Assembly: GCA_902479075.1 (NCBI GenBank)
Contig: CABSNK010000001.1
Span: forward strand, 113,134-177,133
DNA: 64,000 nucleotides
Direction of reading: 5' to 3'
Source of the DNA: an uncultured Collinsella sp.
GTDB taxonomy: Bacteria > Actinomycetota > Coriobacteriia > Coriobacteriales > Coriobacteriaceae
The stretch's first letter is position 1; each line of letters begins with the position of its first letter. The notes beneath the pieces are model-generated. The model was not told the origin of the DNA and ran no database searches. It saw nothing but the letters and a program-made list of their open reading frames with translations. Below are positions 39,975 through 46,607 of this stretch, piece by piece. Position numbers and translations under genes: made by a program.

Positions 39975-41154
39975 CGAACGCCGGGCGGTCGTGCAGCGCG
40001 GGGCGGACGGCCGCTGGTTCGCCCGCCCCTACATGGGCACCGACCGCGCCACGGGCAGGCGGATCAGGCCGTATAAGTCCTGGGACGGGGACCTGCCCCG
40101 CGAACAGGCCCAGGCCGAGTGCGACAAATGGGTCGCGACCTATATCCCCTCCTCGGCGCAGGACAGCTCCAAACGCCTGTCCTCGATGCTCGAGACCTAT
40201 GTCTCTGACCCGGTGAACGGCCTGTCTGACAACTCGGTCGCAGCCTACCGCAGCGTGATCAGGACGATGGTGGAGCCGACCATCGGGCGCATCCCCTACG
40301 ACCAGCTGCAGCCGTGGGACGTGTCGGCGGCGTACCGCACACTGCTCGCGCCCAGGACGGGCAAGGGGCTGTCGCCCAAGACCGTGCGACTCATGCACTC
40401 GCTGCTCAAGGTCGCGTACGGGAAGTGGCGCCATGTCATCGGCTACAACGTCATGCTCGAGGTTCCGGCCCCCAAGGTGAAACCCGGGGAGCCGTTCGCC
40501 CTGTCCGAGCTCGATGCGGACGGGCTGTCCCGCGCGATGGTGTCCGCCATGTCCTCGCGCGACGCCACGGGCGCCAACATCGCCCGGCGCACCGAGGTCA
40601 TGGCGGTCTTCCTCGCGCTCCACACGGGCATGCGGGTCGGGGAGGTCTGCGGCCTGCAGCGCCGCGACTGGCGCCGCTCACTGCACGACATCCACGTGGC
40701 GGGGCAGGCCGTCGAGAAGCCCGGCCTGCACAGGCAGCCCTTCACCAAGGGCAAGCGCTCGCGGAACGTCTCAATCCCGCCGGCGGTCGAGGCGCAGCTG
40801 GAGCGCCACCTGGCGTGGCAGGACACGTGGCTCGTCCGCAAGGGACCGGCCACGCCACTGATCACCTTCGGGCCCGCGGGAGGGCTCGCGAGGCCGTCGA
40901 CCGTGACGGCCCGGTTCAAGGCGATCTCGCACGAGCTCGAGCTGCCCGGGGAGACGGTCTTCCACACGCTCCGGCACACGCACGCCACGTGGCTTCTCAC
41001 TCACGGGTGGGACATGCGCCTGGTGCAGGAGCGTCTGGGTCACGCGAACGTCAAGACGACGCTCGAGGCGTACGGCTCGGTCATGCCGGGCCGCGACAGG
41101 GAGGCCGCCGCGGCCTTCACCGATTCGATCTACGGAGGTGACACGGATGAATAA
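39961..41154 (+). CDS. Second tyrosine recombinase
   Basis: The 397-residue recombinase carries a complete active site: Arg225 (HTGMRVGEV), Arg338 and His339 (HTLRHTHA), His361 (LGHANVKTT) and Tyr371 (LEAYGSV). An N-terminal arm-binding domain (RADGRWFARPYMGTDRATGR) and a core-binding domain precede it. I chose the GTG at 39961 because AAGGAG lies 11 bases upstream. The longer opening at 39883 is a shadow of the preceding gene. It lies in the middle of the early operon, not at the prophage edge. Its role (excision, dimer resolution, or a relic integrase) is open. Confidence 0.85.
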   Translation: MTSPSERRAVVQRGADGRWFARPYMGTDRATGRRIRPYKSWDGDLPREQAQAECDKWVATYIPSSAQDSSKRLSSMLETYVSDPVNGLSDNSVAAYRSVIRTMVEPTIGRIPYDQLQPWDVSAAYRTLLAPRTGKGLSPKTVRLMHSLLKVAYGKWRHVIGYNVMLEVPAPKVKPGEPFALSELDADGLSRAMVSAMSSRDATGANIARRTEVMAVFLALHTGMRVGEVCGLQRRDWRRSLHDIHVAGQAVEKPGLHRQPFTKGKRSRNVSIPPAVEAQLERHLAWQDTWLVRKGPATPLITFGPAGGLARPSTVTARFKAISHELELPGETVFHTLRHTHATWLLTHGWDMRLVQERLGHANVKTTLEAYGSVMPGRDREAAAAFTDSIYGGDTDE

Positions 41155-41848
41155 CTACAACTTCAACAGGGACTTCTACGAGGGCTGCCGAGCGCTCGGC
41201 GACAAGGAGGGCATGGCGCTCGCCTGGGCGATGCTGCGCTACGGCTACGAGGGAATCGAGCCAAAGCTGAAGCCAACGACCATGGCGGCGTTCACCTTCG
41301 CAAGGGGGCGCATCGACGCCATGGTCAACGGTAGCCTTGGGGGTCTCAGGCGGGCGGCCAATACGGGCAACCAAGGGGGCAACCAAGGGGGTAGCCAAGG
41401 GGGTAGCCAAGGGTGTAGCCAAGCCAATGCGCAAGGGGGTAGCCGACAGGCTAGCCAAGGGGGTAGCCAACAGAAAGAGAAGGAGAAAGAGAAAGAGATA
41501 ACCCTTGCGGGTTATAGCGAGGCCCGCCAAACCCCAGACGACTTCGACCCGCCCTCGATGGAGGACGTCGAGGCCTACTTCGCCGCTAACTGCCTGCGCG
41601 GTGACCCCCGTCAGTTCTTCGACCACTACGCAGCACAGGGCTGGACGCTGCCGAGCGGGCTGCCCGTGACCGACGTATGGGCGCTCGCCCGCAACTGGAG
41701 CCGCAAGCAGGTCGGCTTCGATGCCGACCGCAAGGCACGGGGTGGGCAGACCTCCCAGGAGGTCGAGCGGGCAGCCGTTTGGAAGCCCGTGAAGACAGAT
41801 GCGGAGCGCATAGTCGAACTCAGGCGCGAGCTGGGTGAGGCGTCATGA
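41147..41848 (+). CDS. DUF6291-like prophage replication-region protein with GGSQ repeats
   Basis: The 233-residue protein has an N-terminal domain (FNRDFYEGCRALGDKEGMALAWAMLRYGYEG) typical of small phage replication-region proteins of the DUF6291 kind. Residues 74-110 are a Gly/Gln/Ser repeat encoded by 12-bp units, followed by a KEKEKEKE run. The C-terminal half (PPSMEDVEAYFAANCL, then FFDHYAAQGWTL) resembles DnaD-type replication accessory proteins. GGAGG lies 9-13 bases before ATG 41147. The start overlaps the recombinase stop. Confidence 0.65.
   Translation: MNNYNFNRDFYEGCRALGDKEGMALAWAMLRYGYEGIEPKLKPTTMAAFTFARGRIDAMVNGSLGGLRRAANTGNQGGNQGGSQGGSQGCSQANAQGGSRQASQGGSQQKEKEKEKEITLAGYSEARQTPDDFDPPSMEDVEAYFAANCLRGDPRQFFDHYAAQGWTLPSGLPVTDVWALARNWSRKQVGFDADRKARGGQTSQEVERAAVWKPVKTDAERIVELRRELGEAS
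41369..41474 (+). repeat. 12-bp minisatellite inside the DUF6291-like gene
   Basis: Nearly nine units of the type AGCCAAGGGGGT, with some diverged, encode repeated SQGG/NQGG. The period is a multiple of three, so copy number can change without a frameshift. Confidence 0.85.
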
Positions 41849-42249
41849 TCACCCTTTGGGAGATGCTCGAGAACGAGAAGGCCGACCCCGCCCACGGCCG
41901 CCCACTCGACCTGACGCGGATCTACATGGCAAACGTCATGTCGCACGGGGATGCCGACCGGCTGACCAAGGAGCAGGAGCTCCACGACACGGAGGCGCGC
42001 GAGGCGCAGCGCGCCGACCTGTATGAGAGGGTCGCCGCCATCGCGGGCGGCAAAAAGCCGGATGGCGAGGAGCCGGAGGGCGAGGACCCGGAGCGCAGGC
42101 GTGCCAAAAGTGAGCCAACGGGCGCGAAGGAGTTGGGGCAGCAGGCACTGGGGTTTCCGCCGCTAGACGGCACAGGCGGCACGGCCGAAGAGGCCGAGGC
42201 TGCAATTAATGCCATATTGTCCGAGGAGAGAAAGCGAGAGACGTTTTGA
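41845..42249 (+). CDS. Early prophage protein of unknown function
   Basis: The 134-residue charged protein begins at an ATGA overlap. Residues 35-110 are Glu/Lys/Ala-rich and probably helical or disordered, and the C-terminus ends AAINAILSEERKRETF. It is not recognised. It may partner the preceding replication-region protein, as phage initiator and loader genes are often adjacent, but the sequence gives no motif to show that. Confidence 0.55.
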   Translation: MITLWEMLENEKADPAHGRPLDLTRIYMANVMSHGDADRLTKEQELHDTEAREAQRADLYERVAAIAGGKKPDGEEPEGEDPERRRAKSEPTGAKELGQQALGFPPLDGTGGTAEEAEAAINAILSEERKRETF

Positions 42250-42569
42250 CCGAGATCTCAGCGGTGATGAGGGCCTACCGTGACGCCCTCGACAGGCACC
42301 GGATTCCCTGGGCCGATGACACGTACGACACCGAGAGGGTGGGCGGCTACAGGTTTCGCGTGGAGCGCACCGAGACCATCCTGGACGAGCACAGGGTGAG
42401 CGTGGCCTGGGGCTACCAGCTCCTTCCGGGGCGCGAGCCCACAGGCGTGACGATCGGCTACCCGGGCTACCTCGAGGTGACTTACGACCCAATCAGCCCC
42501 GAGCCGTTCGTGGCATCGCCGGGCGATATCCTGGCCGACATCTTCGGCGTGAGGGGTGAGTCGCGGTGA
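42246..42569 (+). CDS. Early prophage protein of unknown function
   Basis: About 107 residues if the TTG at 42246 is used. That TTG overlaps the previous stop (TTGA) with GAGGAGAG upstream. An ATG at 42264 would shorten it by six residues. Strand-rich, soluble, not recognised. Confidence 0.5.
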   Translation: MTEISAVMRAYRDALDRHRIPWADDTYDTERVGGYRFRVERTETILDEHRVSVAWGYQLLPGREPTGVTIGYPGYLEVTYDPISPEPFVASPGDILADIFGVRGESR

Positions 42570-42802
42570 GCTACAGGTGCGGCCCCTCCGATTGGATTGA
42601 CCTCGCCATCGGCAGGCTCGAGGACGCCAAGAGGTCGGTAAGGGAGCGCGACGGGCTGCGACAGACTGCGACAGGAGTGCGACATGCCGCGACAAGTTGC
42701 GACATCTGCGATGAGCTGCGCCAGGCGAGGCGATGCCTCAACAAGGCGCTGATCATGGTCGCGGAGGAGAGGGAGATCGTGAAGGAATGGAGCGAGAAAT
42801 GA
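42566..42802 (+). CDS. Early prophage protein of unknown function
   Basis: The 78-residue protein shows two amphipathic helices and two cysteines (CDICDEL). It starts in a GTGA overlap with the preceding gene and ends in an ATGA overlap with the next. Not recognised. Confidence 0.5.
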   Translation: MSYRCGPSDWIDLAIGRLEDAKRSVRERDGLRQTATGVRHAATSCDICDELRQARRCLNKALIMVAEEREIVKEWSEK

Positions 42803-43374
42803 GAGATAGGAACGAGTGGTTCAAGGACGTTAAGAGGCTCATGCGGGGCCTCGAAGTCGAGACTGTGGAAGACCCTTTCGCATGGCCGACTGTCATGAGC
42901 GTCACCGACGGGGAGGATGTCCTGCATGCGCTCGGGCTTCATCCGTCCCGCGATGTCTGCGGCATTGTGAACGTCGACATCGACGAGGTGCGCGAGCTCG
43001 TCCGGCTCATAGAGCCCGAGCCCGTCACGGGCTCCACATCGGACGGGTACCACACGTTCGACGAGCTCTACCACCACCGGGCGGTGCTGTTCTCGGTGAT
43101 CGTGGCCATGTTCCGCGGACTCTCGTGGAAGTCGCTCCACCACCATGACGGGACGATGTACGACGGCATGTTCATCGTGGGCATCGACACGCCCGCCGGC
43201 CCCGCCACCTACCACTACGACGTCGAGCCGTATTGGGACATGTTCCCGTGCGAGGTGCTCGACCGCGCGCCCGAGTGGGACGGGCACACGCCGGACGACG
43301 CCATCGAGCGCATCGGCACCCTGCGGGACCTCCTGCAGGCGGAGGTCAAGGCCGAGAAGGGTGGTGACGAGTGA
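42799..43374 (+). CDS. Conserved phage protein of unknown function
   Basis: The protein of about 191 residues has a C-terminal block LHHHDGTMYDGMFIVGIDTPAG, then YHYDVEPYWDMF and DRAPEWDGHTPDDAIERI. I recognise this pattern from hypothetical proteins of many siphophages of Gram-positive hosts, without a known activity. It starts at the ATGA overlap (42799). An ATG at 42787 would add four residues. The next gene again overlaps its stop. Confidence 0.65.
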   Translation: MRDRNEWFKDVKRLMRGLEVETVEDPFAWPTVMSVTDGEDVLHALGLHPSRDVCGIVNVDIDEVRELVRLIEPEPVTGSTSDGYHTFDELYHHRAVLFSVIVAMFRGLSWKSLHHHDGTMYDGMFIVGIDTPAGPATYHYDVEPYWDMFPCEVLDRAPEWDGHTPDDAIERIGTLRDLLQAEVKAEKGGDE

Positions 43375-43808
43375 TGGGGGAACGTCTCACAGCTGACAGC
43401 GTGATGACACCGGACGGGGAAGTGATGCCGTTGGGTCCTGTCGACAAGGAGGGACGCAAGGTCTCCCTGTCGACCGCGACGCTCTTTGCGGACAGCGGCA
43501 TGGAGTGCACGGTCAAGAGATATGAGTATCTGCTCGGCGCTGGCGTTTGGCGTGCCAGCTGCGATGAGGGGGTCGTGAGGGTGGACGAGATGCACTTGAT
43601 CCGCCCGGATACGTTCGGCGCCCTGATGAACGATATCGAAGCTGCTATGAACTGCCCTGCCAGCGAAGAACCGACGCACGCCTACAACGTTGTCTCTGGG
43701 ATGTGTGATACCTGCGCTGACGGGTGCGGCGGCACGTTGTGCCAAGCGAGGGCGCTCCACAGCATCTGCTACCGCATTCACTCCCTGCTCGCGGGTGATG
43801 GCGAATGA
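43374..43808 (+). CDS. Cys-containing prophage protein of unknown function
   Basis: The 144-residue protein starts at ATG 43374 (or GTG 43371), overlapping the preceding stop. The C-terminal third has CDTCADGCGGTLCQARAL, a possible metal-binding cluster, and the region ahead looks strand-rich. Not recognised. Confidence 0.5.
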   Translation: MGERLTADSVMTPDGEVMPLGPVDKEGRKVSLSTATLFADSGMECTVKRYEYLLGAGVWRASCDEGVVRVDEMHLIRPDTFGALMNDIEAAMNCPASEEPTHAYNVVSGMCDTCADGCGGTLCQARALHSICYRIHSLLAGDGE

Positions 43809-44068
43809 GCTGCTACTTCTGCGGTGGGTCGCGCATCGCGTCCATCCACTCTGCGCCCGACCGAGGCGCCCACAACTGGTCCGTTGGTTCCATGACCATG
43901 ACGCGCCGATATGACGGCGAACCGATCGTCAGGGTCGAGCTGGATACCAGCGTGATGCTAGACATCTCGGTCAACGACTCGTGCGGCGACACCGTCAGCG
44001 CCGATGTGACGGCGGACGCCTACATCGAGGACATCAAGTACTGCCCGTTCTGCGGAGAGGAGCTTTGA
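43805..44068 (+). CDS. Small zinc-ribbon prophage protein
   Basis: The 87-residue protein has CYFCGG at the N-terminus and CPFCGEEL at the C-terminus, two CxxC knuckles that could bind one zinc. A strand-rich insert separates them. This layout is common in Lar-like and restriction-alleviation-like phage proteins, but the match is not close enough to name. ATGA overlap start. Confidence 0.6.
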   Translation: MSCYFCGGSRIASIHSAPDRGAHNWSVGSMTMTRRYDGEPIVRVELDTSVMLDISVNDSCGDTVSADVTADAYIEDIKYCPFCGEEL

Positions 44069-44277
44069 TCCGCTCGGCGGTGGAGCTGTTCCGCGCAACC
44101 GCCTGGCGCACGGTGCCCGATCTGGTGTCGGGTCCCGCGCGCCGGGCGCTCGTGCATGGACGGGCCGACGCGCCGCGGGTGACGTCGGCGCAGATCGGGG
44201 AGACGGAGCGGAGGGCGCGGGCGCTGGAGCGCGACCGGGCCCGCGCCCTCAAGAGGTCGAGGAAGGCGAAGCGATGA
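44065..44277 (+). CDS. Small basic prophage protein
   Basis: About 70 residues from the TTG at 44065, which overlaps the previous stop (TTGA) with GGAGAGGAG upstream. Rich in Arg and Ala, ending ALKRSRKAKR, so possibly nucleic-acid binding. Not recognised. Confidence 0.45.
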   Translation: MIRSAVELFRATAWRTVPDLVSGPARRALVHGRADAPRVTSAQIGETERRARALERDRARALKRSRKAKR

Positions 44278-44378
44278 GGTTGTTTGAGAGGTTGTGGCGG
44301 ATAATCATCGAGAACCGCCGAGTGCGCAAGAGCATCGAGGCGCGGCGCGCCCGCAGGTGCAGGAGGTCGATGAGATGA
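44274..44378 (+). CDS. Very short basic peptide ORF
   Basis: A 34-codon frame starting MRLFERLWRIIIENRR links its neighbours by ATGA overlaps at both ends, which supports its being translated. It is highly basic. No function can be assigned. Confidence 0.4.
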   Translation: MRLFERLWRIIIENRRVRKSIEARRARRCRRSMR

Positions 44379-44623
44379 CCGTGATGTGGGACGTGCAGGA
44401 GAGAAACTGCGCGGTCTGCGGGAGGATCTTCATCCCCCAGGCGCCGAAGGCCAAGTACTGCTCGGAGGAGTGTCGGAGAAAACACGAGCAGGACCGTGCG
44501 AGGGAAGCGAGGCGCAAGGGTGCCAAGCCCAAGCGCGACAGGGTCGACCGCTACCTGGCCGGGTCTGGTGCGGTGCACGACGAGATCATGGCCATGCGCC
44601 GCGAGGTCGCGATGAGATTTTAA
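44375..44623 (+). CDS. Zinc-ribbon prophage protein
   Basis: The 82-residue protein has CAVCGRIF and CSEECRRKHEQ, four cysteines in CxxC plus CxxxC spacing, followed by a basic helix. This is typical of small phage zinc-finger proteins near the end of the early operon. ATGA overlap start at 44375. Confidence 0.6.
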   Translation: MTVMWDVQERNCAVCGRIFIPQAPKAKYCSEECRRKHEQDRAREARRKGAKPKRDRVDRYLAGSGAVHDEIMAMRREVAMRF

Positions 44624-44650
44624 GTTTCCGCAGGTAGACATAGGTAGATA

Positions 44651-44692
44651 TATAATTAAGGCCGCTGGCGTAGGAGCGCCGGCGGCCTTTGG
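44651..44692 (+). terminator. Early-operon terminator with an embedded TATAAT
   Basis: The hairpin GGCCGCTGGCG with CGCCGGCGGCC and a short T run ends the early operon. A perfect TATAAT at 44651-44656, preceded by the direct repeat AGGTAGACAT/AGGTAGATAT, lies just ahead, so a promoter may also be here for the next gene. Confidence 0.6.
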
Positions 44693-44751
44693 CAAAGACG
44701 CCTCCCGGCATCCTCTATATGACAAATGCATGGTACCACGCGGGAGGTCAC

Positions 44752-45204
44752 ATGGACGCACGTGAATATTTGGAGACTGTACGGGCCGCCCAGCGCGGCA
44801 TCGACCGCCGCCTGGCGGTCATTGAGTCGATGCAGGCGCGCGAGCAGGTGCGCGCCCAGCGCTACGACGCCGTCGGCAAGGGCGCGCACGGCACGGACTT
44901 CATGAGGTCCACCGACGACCGCATAGACTACGAGCGCCGCAGCGGCGCCGAGCTATCCGAGCTGCGAGATGAGGTGGAGCAGGGCCGCGAGCTCTGCGCT
45001 GGCGTGCGCTCCGCCAACCCGGGCAAGCGCTGGGGCGACGTTTTGGAGCTGCGCTACTGCGAGGACCGCACGCTGCAGGAGATCGCGGGGACGCTCGGGG
45101 TGTCGGTGAGGTCGGTGCATTCAGATATGTCATCGGCCCTGGACTGGGTCGATATGGTGGGTATCGCCACCGCAAGGGCTGGCGTGGGCCGTGCGGCAAT
45201 ATAA
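44752..45204 (+). CDS. Sigma-like late transcription regulator (ArpU/RinA type)
   Basis: The 150-residue protein has a C-terminal sigma-70 region-4-like helix-turn-helix (WGDVLELRYCEDRTLQEIAG, then LGVSVRSVHSDMSSALDW, about residues 95-138). An N-terminal coiled region precedes it. Proteins of this shape and position, directly before the terminase genes, switch on late genes in phages of Gram-positive hosts. The ATG at 44752 has GGGAGG upstream. That ribosome site can pair with CCTCCCG at 44701-44707, so translation may be held back. A repeat array follows downstream. Confidence 0.7.
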   Translation: MDAREYLETVRAAQRGIDRRLAVIESMQAREQVRAQRYDAVGKGAHGTDFMRSTDDRIDYERRSGAELSELRDEVEQGRELCAGVRSANPGKRWGDVLELRYCEDRTLQEIAGTLGVSVRSVHSDMSSALDWVDMVGIATARAGVGRAAI

Positions 45205-45232
45205 TCGGATAGCTGGATCGCGTCAGCATGTC

Positions 45233-45265
45233 GGCCCCGATCGCCATGTGCGGTCGGGGCCTTCT
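45233..45265 (+). terminator. Terminator after the late regulator gene
   Basis: GGCCCCGATCGC pairs with GCGGTCGGGGCC (one G-T pair), followed by a T-rich tail. Confidence 0.85.
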
Positions 45266-45278
45266 GTCTTTATGGGAC

Positions 45279-45378
45279 TGCAGACAATTGCAGACGATTG
45301 CACGCTTCTGCAGACAATTGCAGATAGTTGCAGACGATTGCAGACGATTGCACACAATTGCAGACCGTTGCAGGTTTC
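45279..45378. repeat. Array of ten 10-bp repeats ahead of the late genes
   Basis: Ten consecutive units of exactly 10 bp start at 45279, 45289 and so on to 45369. The majority unit is TGCAGACAAT or TGCAGACGAT, and two units have a variant second half. The unit is not a multiple of three, so this is not a protein repeat. The period is close to one turn of DNA. It lies between two terminators, just upstream of a TATAAC box. Confidence 0.85.
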
Positions 45379-45386
45379 TTCTGGGA

Positions 45387-45500
45387 TATAACTAGGGTGT
45401 CGATTCGCAGCGCCGCCCGCGCGGCTTGCGGGTCGGATGTGCGTGGAAGCACAGATGAGTGGCCGGGGCTCCCTTCAGCAGTTCAGGGACCCCGGCCTTT
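45387..45500 (+). promoter_or_regulatory. Possible late promoter followed by a terminator hairpin
   Basis: TATAAC at 45387-45392 could be a -10 box without a good -35, as expected for an activated promoter. About 70 bases later GGCCGGGG and TCCCT pair with AGGGA and CCCCGGCC (45461-45497), followed by TTTCT. This gives a promoter-terminator-late-operon arrangement. Confidence 0.45.
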
Positions 45501-45531
45501 CTATTGAACAACAACGTAATGAGGTGGGTCC

Positions 45532-45732
45532 GTGGTCACACGCGAGGCTATCGTCCGTGCCGCCAACAGGTACGACACCGTCATGGCGTGGGCATTCCGC
45601 CGCGCCCTGGGCATCGCCCGCCGTGCGGGCGGGCGCAAGTGCAAGGGGGCCGGCAAAGCCGTCGAGCGCCTGCGCTACGCGGGGCTCGAGGAATGCATGG
45701 CCAACCGGGGCCGCTCTCCCGTGGAGCGCTAG
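45532..45732 (+). CDS. Small late prophage protein
   Basis: The 66-residue basic protein starts with GTG 45532 after GAGGTGGG. It is Arg/Ala-rich and not recognised. It is the first gene after the late control region and is 2 bases from the HNH gene. Confidence 0.5.
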   Translation: MVTREAIVRAANRYDTVMAWAFRRALGIARRAGGRKCKGAGKAVERLRYAGLEECMANRGRSPVER

Positions 45733-45734
45733 CC

Positions 45735-46049
45735 GTGGCCACCAAGACCCGCTACGCCAACGGCCACGCCCGCCGGCAGGTGCGCGCCTGGCTCAAGGCG
45801 CAGGGGCTGCCGTGCCACATCTGCGGCATGGCCATCGATTACGACCTGCCCGCGGGCGACCCGATGAGCTTCGAGGTGGACGAGATCGTGCCCGTGTCCA
45901 AGGGCGGCTCGCCCATCGACCGCGCGAACGTCGCGCCGGCGCACCGGATCTGCAACGAGCGGCGCGGCAACAAGGGCCTCGCCGCGCTGAACGGCTCGAT
46001 ATCGCCGCGCCCCCGCGACGTGGGCTGCTCGACCTCGCTGCCGTGGTGA
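45735..46049 (+). CDS. HNH endonuclease
   Basis: The 104-residue protein has the HNH fold: CHICGMAI, then VDEIVPVSKGGSP, then NVAPAHRICNERRGNK. The usual first His of the HNH core (DHIVP) reads DEIVP here, a variant I know from actinobacterial phage HNH proteins. HNH genes beside the terminase are common in siphophages with cohesive ends and can support genome packaging. The GTG at 45735 is the start. Confidence 0.85.
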   Translation: MATKTRYANGHARRQVRAWLKAQGLPCHICGMAIDYDLPAGDPMSFEVDEIVPVSKGGSPIDRANVAPAHRICNERRGNKGLAALNGSISPRPRDVGCSTSLPW

Positions 46050-46157
46050 CCCGACCCTGGGGGATGGCCCCTCCCCGTGGGCCGAAGGCTCGCCCCACGG
46101 CATTGCGCCTTTTTTGCGCAGGCCCCGAAACCGAGTCCATACCGGGAGGTGCATGGA

Positions 46158-46607
46158 ATGTCCACGAAGTCCACGAAGCCGAGGGGCAAGCCCTGGACCG
46201 CGGACGAGCGGGAGTTCGTCAGAAACGCGTACCCGGCGCTCGGACCTGCGGCTATCGCGAAGAAGCTCAAGCGGTCGCGCTCGGGCGTGTGCGCCCTCAT
46301 CAAGAGGATGAAGGAGAGCGGCGAGATCGCGACCGGCGAGTCCACGGGGGAGTCCGCGGGCGCGGGCGTCTCGGCGCCTCCCGCGGACGGCCCGGACGGC
46401 CGCCAGGACACGCTCGGGAGGCTCCGGTGGGTGCGGCAGATCATCGAGCGCCAGCTCTACGACGCCGAGCCCAGCCAGGCGGCACGGCTCGCCAAGGAGT
46501 ACCGCGAGACGCTCGAGCAGATCGAGCGAATAGAGGGGGCTGGGGAGGACGGTGGCGACGATGTCATCATCAACGCCGTCTCGGTCCTGCGCGACGTCCT
46601 CGGCTAA
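46158..46607 (+). CDS. terS: Small terminase subunit
   Basis: The 149-residue protein has an N-terminal helix-turn-helix (KPWTADEREFVRNAYPALGP, then AIAKKLKRSRSGVCALIKRM). A flexible Ser/Gly-rich linker follows, then a helical part (RQIIERQLYDAEPSQAARLA) suited to oligomerisation. It would recognise phage DNA for packaging. GGGAGG precedes the ATG at 46158. It overlaps the large subunit gene by about 50 bases. Confidence 0.75.
   Translation: MSTKSTKPRGKPWTADEREFVRNAYPALGPAAIAKKLKRSRSGVCALIKRMKESGEIATGESTGESAGAGVSAPPADGPDGRQDTLGRLRWVRQIIERQLYDAEPSQAARLAKEYRETLEQIERIEGAGEDGGDDVIINAVSVLRDVLG

Noticed and set aside
41369..41474. CRISPR or regulatory repeats
   Set aside because: The 12-bp units are in frame inside a gene and encode a Gly/Gln/Ser tract.
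45279..45378. CRISPR array
   Set aside because: Units are 10 bp and contiguous, with no spacers and no cas genes.
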